Assembly (NCBI GenBank): GCA_031763025.1
Contig: JASSKH010000030.1
Span: 4,703,495 to 4,767,494, forward strand
Direction of reading: 5' to 3'
Origin: Macrocystis pyrifera
Taxonomy: Eukaryota; Sar; Phaeophyceae; Laminariales; Laminariaceae
Length of the DNA: 64,000 bases
Made by a program: the position numbers and the translations under genes. The notes under the pieces are model-generated. The model made no database searches. It saw only the letters and a list, made by a program, of their open reading frames with translations, and had not been told where the DNA came from. How positions within the stretch are numbered: the stretch's first letter is position 1; the number at the start of each line of letters is the position of its first letter. Shown here piece after piece: positions 23,989-37,636 of the stretch.

Positions 23989-24919
23989 CTTTCGATTAGC
24001 CCGCAGCGGTGGTCGAGCGGCGGTGGTATATAGCGGTAGTGTTATCAATATGGCATCGGTATCGGTATCGTTATCGGTATCCGTATCGGTGGCGTCAGCG
24101 GTATCGGTATCGGCAGCGCTATAGCGGTAGCACGGTATAGGTAGTGTTGGCGTCATCGGCAGTGGTATTATCAGTATACATAGCGTTATCCGTAAATTTA
24201 TCGTTGTCGGTATCGGTATCAGTATCGATTGCGGTTAAAGTTATCGGTGTCAGTAGCGTTATCGGCATCGGTATCAGTACCGGTAGCGTTAGCGGTAATG
24301 GTAACGTTATCGGTATCGTTTAGCGGTATCAGTATCAGCATCGGTAGCGATACTGCTAGCGTTAGAGGTATCGGTATCGGTATAATTAGCAGTATCGATA
24401 TCGGTATCGGCATCATTAGTGGTTATCGGTATCGGTATCGGTATCGTTAGCGGTACCAGTATCGGTATCGTTCTCAATAGCGGTATCGGTATCGGTACCG
24501 GTATCATTAGCGGCATCAGTCGTGGGGCAGTTGATCACTAACTATTTTAGCTACGGAGGCGAAGGTGATGTGGGGGGAGAAAATATCGTTTTTCCAAGGT
24601 AACGAACACAGTATGATACCACGAAAACGCAGCTCGAGGATGCGTTTCATTGGTGGGTTGGAAGGGGTGGGAGGGAGGGGGGGGGGGAGGAAAGAGGCCA
24701 CCCAGGGTGTGAATGATATTGAAATGTATGGGCGGGGGGCGTACTCATTTGTTGCTTGCCTCAGTCATTTGACCAGGGGCGGGTTGGGGGAGGGGGAGGG
24801 AGCAGCCGCTTTCCTTCGCCACATGACCATCAGCAGTGCAAACGAACATTTTCTCGGCGTTCTTAGAGTACGTATGTCATTTTCGACTTTTTGCAAAGGC
24901 AAAAACATGTGCTTTGGCG

Positions 24920-24961
<42 letters not shown>

Positions 24962-26244
24962 GTGTATAATAAATAGTGTGTACCTACCTACCCCCTTCCA
25001 CAGGAACCACACGAAACAACGAGGCACTACGTCGGCTACGTAGGTAGTGGCTTGATCTTATCATCTCACAAAAGAACGCATACGTGACACGTTTTTTTTT
25101 TTGTTCCCTTGTCCTTCGCTCTTACCGTTGACCCCCGTGTCGCCGGCGCCGTATGTCTTGACCGTGCTGTGAACGGCGGGGTCCGTAATGAACTGGTCCA
25201 CTCCCTGGATGTCGCACACCTACTCGTACCACAACAACAAAGCGAAGGAAGCCGGTACCCCGTGAAATAATACCGGGAACAATAAAAATAAGGCGGCATG
25301 GGATAGAAGCTCGGGGGTGGCAAGGGGGGGGGGGGGGGGGGGTACTCGATACCACGCATGGTCGTAGTCGTATGATGGTAGACCCTCGCGGAGCACGTCG
25401 GGTTTTCACCGACCAGGCAGACATCGCTCGCACCAAGCGCGAAGCGCCGTGAGGTGTTCGGCGAGTCGCATGAAGGGTGTGCTGCATCCTACTATTAATA
25501 AGTACCGCTTCTAGAGGCGGATTTTCTTGCATATGGATGACAGCTTCAATTAATTCATTTAATTGCTGGTGTGGCCACTTCCAGACACAGCAATGGTTTT
25601 ACTATGTAACTGCCTCGTGGGTGCCTTACCATGTACACACTACGCGACACGATCATCCCCCTTGTGCGGAGGGAAGGTTCTCCCCGCACAAAATTATCTA
25701 ACTCGACCGCCAGCCTTGGTAACCGCCAAAAACAAAAAACAAAAAACGGTACCCTGGCTGTCTATTAATAGCTCAAGTAGTGGGAGGCGTGTTTACAGCG
25801 TCGTCGTCAACCGACGCCAACCCAACCTATATATACCAGGTATATAATACGGGAGGGGGGGGGGGGGGGTTGTACTCGGCTTCATGCATGGCCGTAATCA
25901 TATTACCATAGACCCTCGCATCCCTACAATGCCGGGACGGAGTGCGTCGGGCTTTCACCTACCAGGCAGACATTGCTGGCCCCAAGCGCGAAGCGCCGTG
26001 AGGTGTTCGGCGAGTCGCATCAAGGGTAGGCTAGGCTGCATCCTACTAAGAACCACTTGTGAGGCGGTCTTTGCACATGTACAAAGCTTCAATGAGTTGA
26101 ACTATTTCCCGGTGTGGTCACTTCCAGAGAGAGCAATGGGGTTACTATGTAACCGCCTCGTGGGTGCCTTACCATAACCCCTACGTGATGTGATGATCCT
26201 CCTTGTGCGCAAAAAATCTATAACTCGATCGCCAGCTGTGACCA

Positions 26245-26275
<31 letters not shown>

Positions 26276-29200
26276 GCGTTACCCTGGTTGTCCAGCTCAC
26301 GAAGTGTGCGGTATGTTCTACAGTGTCGTTGCAACCGACGCCAAGTCAACCTATATATGTAATGTATGGGGGGGGGGGGCGTCCGGGGCGTGAGTACAAA
26401 TGGAACGCATAGCCGAGGCCGGTAGCGGGGGTGGGGGGGCATAAAACATTGAACTTTGCTGTTTTCTTCGCCTCAATGGCAAACAGCTGTGGAATATACA
26501 ATGCCGTGATATGTTACCAGCATGTATTTCGAAACATGTCTGTAGATACGCACAGTCCTGGCCTTTTCTTAAGGTGTGTCTTTTGCCATTCTGGCTAATC
26601 ATTCATGCGTACTATAATCCTGGCGCTTCTGCAAATATCACACGCATGCTGCTACCGTGACGGTTTCTCTTGACACTGATCGCAGCTTCGACACGCCTGC
26701 CGCGAACACAACTTGGAAACCCGCCTCTACACAGCCAAGCACAAACAACACAACAAACCAAATTCGAGAGAACCCGCGGCGGTGGCGGAGGCGAGACGTA
26801 TGTACGATTCGGCCCAGCTTTAAACCCTAACCCTAACCTAGCCCAAAATGTTGAAACGTGACTCGACTCTAAACGCTATTAACCCTCGGAGTCTATCCCC
26901 CACCGCCCGCCTGGGAAAACACAACTGATGCTGAGGAAGGGAGCCTGTGTGGCGTATCAAAACACGCTTTTGATCGGACAGCAGATCACGATATACATCT
27001 AGAACCTAACTTGCCGCAGTGAGATAAGCGTGCTGTGCAGGATCTGCTCTACAGCATAAGCACAGGTCCAACCCAGCAAAAAACGTGGTAGATCATGACC
27101 GGGTTATGTATACGTATACGGCTCCCACCCCGCAGCATGAGCGATTCATCATTAAGAGATCGGGAAGTCGTCTGTCTTGATGAAAAATCTAGATCATGGA
27201 GTACGAATCGACCATGTGTCGCAGGTGTGAACCGTGTTGTCGAAGCAGCTGGGTCACGTCGTACACTGGTACGTATTGGTAGTGGTGGTGGTAGTAGTAA
27301 GTAGTGGGGGGAGGGGGGGGGGGGTGCTATCAGGCAACGCAACGCAACGCACCAAGTGGTACGAACGCTGAACAAACCCGGAGCGACAACATCAAGGCCA
27401 GTACCGCGGGGGGGGGGGGGGCGGGTTGGCACGTTCTGTAATACCTGTGACCACGACTTGTCCGGAAGGTCGCTGAGGGTCAACAAAACCTCCCGTGGGT
27501 TGATTGAGCTGGGAAGTAAAAGTAGTCAAGAGACCAAAGCAAAACCAGAAAGCGAAAAAAAAAATACATTGTCGTCCTCACTCTGACATGCACCCGCAGG
27601 GTAGCTCAGCACATATTTTCGAGAAAATGGTTCGACACACTCTTTAGTACGAGGCGGACACAACTAACTCTAATCCAGGGTGGTGCTCGGAAACGATATT
27701 TCACACGGAACTCAGACGGGACGGCAATGCCTTTGGCGGTGATTTTGCTGACGGTAGACGGTATTTCGTTATTTGACGGTAACCAATTTGACGGAAACGG
27801 AAACTCCAAACTATGCCGGTAATATCTCGGCGGAAATAGGACACGACGGAAATTTCGTCGACGGTAGACGGTAGTTCGTTTTTTGACGGTAACCAATTTG
27901 ACGGAAACGGAAATTCCAAAATATGCCGGTAATATCTCGGCGGTAATAGGACACGACGGAAATTCGTTGACGATACACGGTAGTTCGTTTTATGACGGTA
28001 ACCAATTTGACGGAAACGGAAAATCCAAAAGATGCCGGGAACATCTCGGCGGTAACAGGACACGACGGAAATTCGTTGACGGTACACGGTAGTTCGTTTT
28101 TCGGCGGTAAAGCCCTCGGCGGAAAACGGAAAATCCAAATTCGCCGGTATTTGGCATGTGTTGAATATGTGCGTGCCTCGCAAACGGGCAGGCTCTCTTT
28201 TCTCTTTTCATCACATCGAAATTGAGCAGTCTCATGCAAAGAACAACAACAAACACCGGAGAAAATATGAAAGAAGAAAATCAGGGAATAGGCCCGACCG
28301 AGCCTCGTCTAACTCCCCCCCTCATCTGCCATTTTCCATTTGAAACCCAGACTATCATGAGTCGTCCCCGCCTCACCCACAACAAGAGCTGCTCGCCTAC
28401 ACACGATGCGAACAACTGAAGAATGTAATCGTATGAGGACTTTAGCCACTCGTGATCTCGCTTGGATAGTAACAGGTCGTGGAATCTAGGAAATCTCAAC
28501 CACCATGTTTGCCCTCTGCAGCTGCGCCGCCGCCGATTGCTGGGCACTCTTGGCTACTCTAGCTCGTGCCTGCTCTTTCGCGGCATCCAACTCGCGGACC
28601 TCGTCAACCATGTGCATGTGGGCCTGGTAGGCAGGTTTGTGTGGGCGTGGTGGCGTGGTGGCAGGCACTCTCGGTCCACACGTCCACACGCACAGGTTCT
28701 CCCGAAAGGGAACCAGTGGAACCTTCTGACCAGAAAAGAAAAAAGAAAAAGTAACATCCGCCACCTTGGGCGGTATCCGGTACTGACGGTGTCTTTTGAG
28801 CGGCATCCAGTGTTGGCGGTACTCTTCTGGCGGTATCTAGTGTTGACGGAACTTTTCTGGCGGTATCCAGTGTTGCCGGAACTTTTCTGGCGGTATCCAG
28901 TGTTGCCGGAACTTTTTGGCGGTGTCTAGAGTTGACGGTTTTTATTTGCCGGTAGACGGAAATAGTGAATCTGACGGAAATTTATTGCCGGTAGACGGAA
29001 ATGGTGAACCTTGACGGAATTTTTTTGACGGTGACGCAATACGACGGTTGTTTGCTGACGGTAGACGGTATTTCGTTTTTAGGCGTAGTGCCCTTGGCGG
29101 TAGACGGTAACACGAAATGTGCCGGAAAACCGCCGGAATTCCGGGACCGTCCACCAGGGCGGAAAAACAACGACGGGAAAATTTCCGAGCACCACCCTGC

Positions 29201-32200
29201 TCTAATCCTAACCCAAAATACTGAGCTAATCATACTCAATCATGCATGAATCAGCCTCCCCGGCAGTCCTCGATACGGCAAAAACATATCAACCATTGGT
29301 TAGGGCGTTAGGCCCTTTGTCTCGTACACAGTAGTGTGTGTCAACCATTTTCTCGAGTACGGTAAAGTAAGTGGCAGGCTCTGTTTTGCGCGCGACACCC
29401 CCCTGGGACCACAACCGACTAAATCTGCGGTGGAGGTGGTGGTGGTGATCGACGGGGGGGGGGGGGGGGGGGGGGGGGGGGTAAACCAAGGAAAAAGCCA
29501 ATGCAGCGCAACGCAACTCAACTCAACTTACACAACTTATCTCAACTCAAGGCAAGGCAAGGTAAACGCCACGCAAGGCAAAACGCACCAAGAAGTTTCC
29601 GCGGCTGTTATGGTGGGTGAAGTGGGAGAACGCTTGGGCCACCTGCCACCAGCACCGCTGTTCGTCGTCCATCCCGCCTTGGTCGCCGATATACCCATTG
29701 TTGCCGTTGTACTACAGCAGTAGTCATGGTGTGGGTTGGGTCGAACAAAAAAAAAACAAAGCGAGAGTCACGTGGGAGGTAGGGAGGGGGGGGGGGGGGT
29801 GGGGGGGGGGTGGGGGGGCGTACTCATTTGATGATTGCCGTAGTCATTTGGCCATTGACCACGCATCCCTTTCGAGACGGAGCACCGTTCCTACTCCTAA
29901 TAGATACACCTCCAACAATTGGGCGCTCATTACGTTGTTTCCGTATATTACATAGAAACTTTTTGCCAATCTTATCATTTGTTGCTTGCCTTAGTCATTT
30001 GGCCATTGACCACGCATCCCTTTCGAGACGGAGCACCGTTCCTACTCCTAATAGAGACACCTCCAACAATTGGGCGCTCATTACGTTGTTTCCGTATATT
30101 ACATAGAAACTTTTTGCCAATCTTATCCCCTTCCTGTCTGGCCGCCTGTGGCCACCATCTATCTCCTAGGATAGCGATCGTTTTCTCGCTGCTATCTAGT
30201 GTATCAAACTCCTCCATGTCACATTCGTCTATTTCCCTCATCTCCTCCTCTAACACATCCCGTTCCTCCTTGTATACTTCATATTCCTCTACTATGTGAA
30301 TTCTACTCTCTATTGCTTTGCCACACGGGCACATCTGTGCATCTATTTCCTCCTCCTCCTCCCGGCTACTGGTATACCTCTTTCTTCTTTCTGGCAGGTC
30401 CAGGTCACATACACGAAATATCAGTTTCAGACTTCTCGCGAAGTCCAATGGGCCGTGCAAATACGTTTTCACTTCTATCCCTTCGCTCAATCCCCCGTAT
30501 ATCTCTAAGTGTTTTCCCGATTCCACCTTTGTTTTAGCGCTAGCCTTTCCCTCATTTCTATCATTTCTTCTACTTCTGCCTTGTACCTCCCAAACTTCCC
30601 GGCGGACATCACCTCTTCTTGGTTTCCCCCTATATCCTTCCATCCTTTCTCAACTACGCTACCCCACCTTATTCCAGCTCGCCCTTTTGTTACTTTCTCC
30701 CATACAGCTCTATCAACTATGGCTGGCAACCTCTTTTTTGGCATGTTCCTTACTTCATATTGCCAGTTCAACTTTCTCATGTCTCTATTCGTCTTGAGTG
30801 GGTGCATTCCCAGTTCTGCTCTTAACACTGTACTACTAGTCGTACTTGAGCATCTTAGGAGTTTTTTAGCTGCTGTCATTTGTACCGTTTCCAACTGTTT
30901 TACGAGCTTCGCGTTTTCTTACCACACTTCTCCTGCATATTCTAGCTTTGGTACTATCACATTCATCAGGATACATATCTTAATCCTATTAATAGTGTCA
31001 AGGTGCGAGTCTGGTAGGATCGCATCCATCTTGCCTACTTGTGCCTTACCCTTTCCTATAAAATTTGCTATATGTGTATCCCAAGAGTAGTCTTTTGAGA
31101 TCTCTACGCCAAGGTATATATACTGGTCTACGATCGGCAATTCATCTTCTCTCCACTTCCAACTGAAATTTACCGGGTTCACCTTATCTTCGATACAAAC
31201 AACTACCGCGCATTTCTTGACGTTCGCCGTTACCCTCCATTTCCCAGTGTATTCTAGCGCCTTCTCTATTTGTTTCTGCAATCCTTCGGATGTTTCTGAC
31301 ATCCCCACGAAGTCATCCGCAAACATCAATCCCGACACCGTATCTTCTCCCACCGTGACTCCCTGCCTTGCTGCTTCGACTGCTACTATCAGGTCGTTAA
31401 TATATACCTGGTATATATCTTGAATAGGGTAGGTGACAACGTACATCCCTGTGTAACTCCTTGTAGAATATCAAGATACTCCATATTTTTCCCCGTCCAG
31501 CATCAAAGCACTTCTCGCACATCCCGTCACATTTTTCATCATTCTCCACATCTTTCCTCTGATTCCTATTTCCCACAGTTTTTTCCACGATACATTTTCT
31601 CCATACTGTGTCGTAGGCCTTCTGTACATCTAGAAAAAAACAGCACCTTGTTAGTCCCGCGTCTTTCCTTCCTTGGATTATCTTACCTAAGGTGTACACA
31701 TAGTCTACGCAGGGGGGTAGGGGGGGTGGGCTAGAGTGGGGTGGGGTGAGGTAGGGTGTGGTGGACCGGGATGTGGTTGGGTAGTGTTACAACTTCTACA
31801 TTCCAGCTCGTCCCGCACGAGACCTATTATACGCTGCGCGATTTTCTGCACAAGAAATGGTCACACGTGTGATAAGTGTCTTCTCCTCTCCCCCTGTACT
31901 ACATATCTGCGCTAAGAATACAAAAAGCAAAACAATGAAAAACAAAAGGAAGACTGCGAACAATTTTATACGTTTGCTCCGGTAGAGCCGACCCCGCCCC
32001 CCCGCCTTCTCCCCTCCCCTTCTCTCCCCTCTCACCTTGATGTACTTTCCATCCAAGAAAGGCTCGACCAAGAGGTACCGGAAGCCGCCGGCCTCTGAAA
32101 CTGTTCTCCAGCCTGTACACGTCGCACTGCGATATCTGCACACGAGAGAGTGGCCACAGTGGTCATCAGCGGGAGGAAGGAGAGCATTAGCACCCGTACC

Positions 32201-33235
32201 GGCAAGAGCGAAAGCGATGCCGGCAGATAACCACCACCAGCAAAATGAGAAGAACAATCGCTACGAAACGAACACCCAACACCAAGGTCAACATACCAAG
32301 ATCAACACCGACACCAACCAACACCAACACCAACACCAATACCAGCACCAACGCCATCAACCACAGCACCAACACCACCAGCATCAACACCAACACCAAC
32401 ACCCCACAGGCACGATCACAACCAACGCCTACACTATCACTTACCACCAACACCAACAACCAACACCAACACCAACAACCAACAACCAACACAGCCACAC
32501 CAACACCAACACCACCAACACCAACACCAACACTATCAACACCATCAACACCAACAAATCGACACCATCAACATCATCAGCATCAATCAACACCATCAAC
32601 ACCAACACCACCAAGACAAAACACGCATCTTCGCGAGAGAGCACGCCGCCGCGAGGAACCCACTGCCTCCAAGCCCTTTCTCCGCCGACTGTGGGAGGGA
32701 ATGGATGCCCCCGTATTGGGGGAGGGGGGGAGGGGTCTCCTTGGAATCACCACTATTACGGGGGTCCATAGTAAATAGGACCTACGGTACACATCAAAAA
32801 CTATATAATTACCTATTTTTACCAACAATTTTTTGGCCCCGTTTACTATATAAACGTCGAACAGATCATCTACCCCTACTTCATGGTCTACTACGACGGG
32901 GGACCATAGTAAATAGGACCAAATAATGTTAGCAAAAATAGGGAACTATATAGGTTTTTGTGTTCACCGTAGGTCCTATTTACTATGGTCCCCCGTATTA
33001 GCTATTTCAGGTCAGTATCAGATTCATTCACGGTCTGTATTTTCGATCTAGCTCATGCTGCCGGCTGGGAGCCGTTTAGTCCGCATGATCAGGCACACGT
33101 TTCCTGGGTCGGATCCGTGCTATACAGATCTTGCACTGACACTTCACGAGGGTAGGTCAGGTCAGGATCTGGATGTTCTACAGTAGATCATGCTCTGTCC
33201 GACTTGCGGAGGATGTACACCAACCATTCCAGGTA

Positions 33236-33300
<65 letters not shown>

Positions 33301-35649
33301 GGTAGGGGGATACTCATTATCATGCCTGGACGTAGTCGTATGACCATAGACAGACCCTCGCATCCCCACAATGCCGGAACGGAGCACGTCGGGTTTTCCA
33401 CCGACCAGGCAGTGGACCAAGCGAGAGGCACCGTGAGGTTTTCGGCGAGTCGCAAGAAGGGCGAGCTGCATCCTACTACGAACCGCTTGTGAGGCGGACT
33501 CACAAGTGGATGACATTTATTTGTTTTCTGGTGTGGCCACTCGGGAGGGGGAGGGGGGACGGGCGAGGCGGAGACAGGCGGGGGGGGGGGGGGGGGGGGG
33601 CGGTTACCTCAAGCCCAGACGGCGCTCTGCGGAGGGCGGAGTACGTGGCGTTGTTACAAATGTGGCTCGTGGCGAAGCTCCGGATAAGGCCGTTGAAAAC
33701 GTTCGCCTGCTTTGCCGCCAGCTCGTGGCATCGTAGGTCTTGCTTTAGGCCCCTAACTTGCTCCGATACGCTCACAAGAGAATCTGTCCACGACCACAGC
33801 TACAACAGCGACAACAACGACGACAACAACAGTAACAAAAAAAAAAAAAAAAAAAAAAAAAAAAACGTGGGAGCAAAAGGCAGGATCGGTCATTCGAGTG
33901 AGAAACCTACACTGCCAAAAGAGGGAAAGGGTCAGCTGTGACATTTAAACTATCACGGCAAAAGGCAGGATCGGTCATTCGAGTGAGAAACCTACTGCCA
34001 AAAGAGGGAAAGGGTCAGCTGCGACATTTAAACTATCACGGGGGACCATAGTAAATGGGGACCAAATTTTGTTAGTAAAAATAGGGAAATATATAGGTTT
34101 TTGTGTGTACCGTAGGTCCTACTTACTATGGTCCTCCGTAATAGACTGCTGATGCTGTTGGCGTCGCCCGCCCCCCCCCCCCCGGGCCCCGCCCCGCCCC
34201 GCCTCCACCCAATCCCGCTCCCATCGATTCCACACTAACTCAAGTCATACCACACACAACAACTACTACTATTACGGGGGACCATAGTAAATACCCTGGT
34301 ACCTGGTAGGACCAAATATTATTAGTAAAAATAGGTAAATATATAGGTTTTTATGTATACCATAGGTCCTATTAACTATGGACCCCCGTAGTGCACGGCC
34401 TACTACTATGGCCTACGGCTTACTGCTATGCCTACGGCCTACGCCTACATTTCCGTTTGTATAATAAATGCCACACCTCACTCTTGACACTATAATAACC
34501 ACACCCCGGCGCACGGCCGCGCAGCGCAGCGTGGCGCGGTGCGGCGCCGCGCACTCACTTGCTCTGCTTGCCGACGAGACAGACCGGATTCCGCGACCTC
34601 CCACCGGCCCCGAGGTCCCACATGCGGTAGCAGTGGCGCATGCCACCCACCGCGAATGGGCTGTCGCGCACGCGTACGTTGAGGTCTCTCATGTGCACCA
34701 CCAGACTATCACCCTGGGTGCAAAGGTACAACAGAAAGGCGGCAGGGGCGGCGGTTGCGGAGGAGGCTTTCGGTGAATGCGCGGGTAGCCTAGGGTAGGG
34801 TAGGGTAGGGTAGGCGGTGGCGGTGAAGAATAAACACCGGCAATCTGCGGGCTTTGGGTTGTCACAAACCTCCGAAAAAGTGCCCAGAATGTCTGGCTTT
34901 TTAAGGTGCGTTGAGGACTCTCATGTGCACCATCAATTGGTCGCCCTGGGTACAAAGGTACAACCGAAAGGCGGCCGCGGACATTTTCTAGAAATACGCC
35001 GGCAGGGTAGGGTAGGATAGGGTAGGTTGCAGTGAGGTAGGGTGCAGTGAGGTAGGGTGCAGTGAGGTAGGGTAGGGACACCTGCGACAAACCAAAGCAA
35101 TAGAGGCGTTCTACGATAGAGGTAGGTTCACCCTCATTTTTCTGAGGCTCCTCACTTGACCTCAAGGAGCTCCACACCTCACCCCGAAAACTGACTTCAG
35201 CAAAAATCAAATTGCCTCCCGATGCATAATCCCACGGCCCAAGTACACAAAAACGTCATTTTCCGAACCAACCTTGGCATTCCGACGATTTTGGGTTAAC
35301 CCTTTTAGTACCGCAGTCCGGTTTTGGGGACAAATCACTTGGAATTAGACTGGTTTGTCCCCAAATCGGGACTGCGATACGAAAGGGGTTAAGAAACCCC
35401 GTCAATCAGAAAACACTTTAGCGGAAGCGTGTGCTACAGTACCTCTATCGAAGCACGCGTCAAAATGGTTGTTCAGAGTGCCGCCCGCCGAGTACAAGAA
35501 ATGAAGAAGGGAACACTACAAAAGAAAAAAAAAAAAAACTGCTTGAGCATAGAGACTGCACAAAAACAAAACAAATCCTGCGATATTTTGGGAGCTGGGA
35601 AGGTGTGTTTTTAATATCATGGAACAGAAATGATCAAGAAAGCACCAAA

Positions 35650-35682
<33 letters not shown>

Positions 35683-37553
35683 CGTGAACAAATAACCTAC
35701 CCGTAGGTGGAGCCTGTTGCAGCAGTAGACGTTCTCGTTGGTGCTGTTCCATTCAGCCTCCTCGACGTCCTTGCTTCGGTGACCTGCTCGCCAACCCGCC
35801 CACCCCACGGACGTTAGGTTCGTCCGGATTGTCACACCACGCGCGGTTGGGGGGAAGCAGGAGCAGGAGGAAGAGAAGGAGTAGGAGGGGGGGAGGAGGG
35901 AGGAGGGAGGGAGGGGGGGGGGGGGGGGGCGTACTCATTTGTTGCTTGCCTTAGTCATTTGACCATTGACCACGCATCCCATCCGAGACAGAGCACCGCA
36001 GACGGGGGAGGGGGGGGCGGCGTACTCATTTGTTGCTTGCCTTAGTCATTCGACCATTGACTACGCATCCCTTTCGAGACGGAGCACCGTTCCTACTCCT
36101 AATAGACACCTCCAACAATTGGGCACCCATTACGTTGTTTCCATATATTACATGGAAACTTGTTGCTAATCTTATCCCCTTCCTGTCTGGCCGCCTGTGG
36201 CCACCATCTATCTCCTAGGATAGCGATCGTTTTCTCGCTGCTATTCAGTGTATCAAACTCCTCCATGTCACATTCGTCTATTTCCCTCATCTCTTCTTCT
36301 AACACATCCCGTTCCTCCTTGTATACTTCACATTTCCTACTATGTGAGTTCCACTCTCTATTGCTTTCCCACACGGGCACATCTGTGCATCTACTTCCTC
36401 CTCCTCCCGGCTACTGGTATACCTCTTCTTTCTGGCAGGTCCAGGTCTCCTACACGAAAGCGCAGTTTCAGACTTTTCGCGAAGTCCACTGGGCCATGCA
36501 AATACGTTTTCATTCCTATCCCTTGCGTCAATCCCCCGTATATCTCTAAGTGTTTTCCCGATTCCACCTTGTTTCTTGGTGCTAGCCTTTCCCTTCTTTC
36601 TGTCCTTTCTTCTACTTCTGCCTTATACCTCCCAAACTTCCCGGCGGACATCGTCTCTTCTTGGTTTCCCCCTATATCCTTCCATACTTTCTCAACTACG
36701 CCATCCCACTTTATTCCAGCTCGCCCTTTTGTTACTTTCTCCCATATGGCTGGCAACCTCTTTTTTGGCATGTTCCTTACTTTATATTGCCAGCTCAACT
36801 TTCTCATGTCTATTTGTCTTAAGTGGGTGCATTCCCAGTTCTGCTCTTAATACTGTATTTCTAGTCGTACTTGAGCATCTTAGGAGTTTTTTAGCTGCTG
36901 TCATTAGTACCGTTTCCAACTGTTTTACGAGTTTCGCGTTCCCTTCCCATACTTCTCCTGCAATATTCTAGCGTTGGTACTATCACATTCATCAGGATAC
37001 ATATCTTAATCCTATTAATAGTGTCAAGGTGCGAGTCTGGTAGGATCGCATCCATCTTGCCTACGTGTGTGTTTTTACCCTTTCCTATTACTTTTGCTAT
37101 ATGTGTATCCCAAGAGCAGTCTTTTTAGATCTCTACGCCAAGGTATGTATACTGGTCTACGATCGGCAATTCATCTTCTCCCCACTTCCAACTGAAATTC
37201 ACCGGGTTCACCCTATCTTCGATACAAACAACTACTCCGCATTTCCTGACGTTCGCCGTCACCCTCCATTTCCTGGTGTATTCTAGCGCCTTCTCTATTT
37301 GTTTCTGCAATCCTTCGGGTGTTTCTGGTATCCCCACGAAGTCATCCGCAAACATCAATCCCGACACGGTATCCTCCCCTACCGTGACTCCCTGCCATGC
37401 TGCCTCGACTGCTACTATCAGGTCGTTAATATGTATCTTGAATAGGTGGGGGGGGGGGTGTACTCATTATCATGCATGGCCGTATTCGTATGACCATAGA
37501 CCCTCGCATCCCTACAATGCCGGGACGGAGCACGTCGGGTTTTCACCGACCCA

Positions 37554-37636
<83 letters not shown>

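Noticed and set aside
26816-26842. Chromosome end or telomere
   Set aside because: Only about three CCCTAA units, with ordinary sequence on both sides.
32250-32780. Thr/Asn/His-rich ORFs over 170 codons
   Set aside because: Shadow of the (ACCAAC)n minisatellite.
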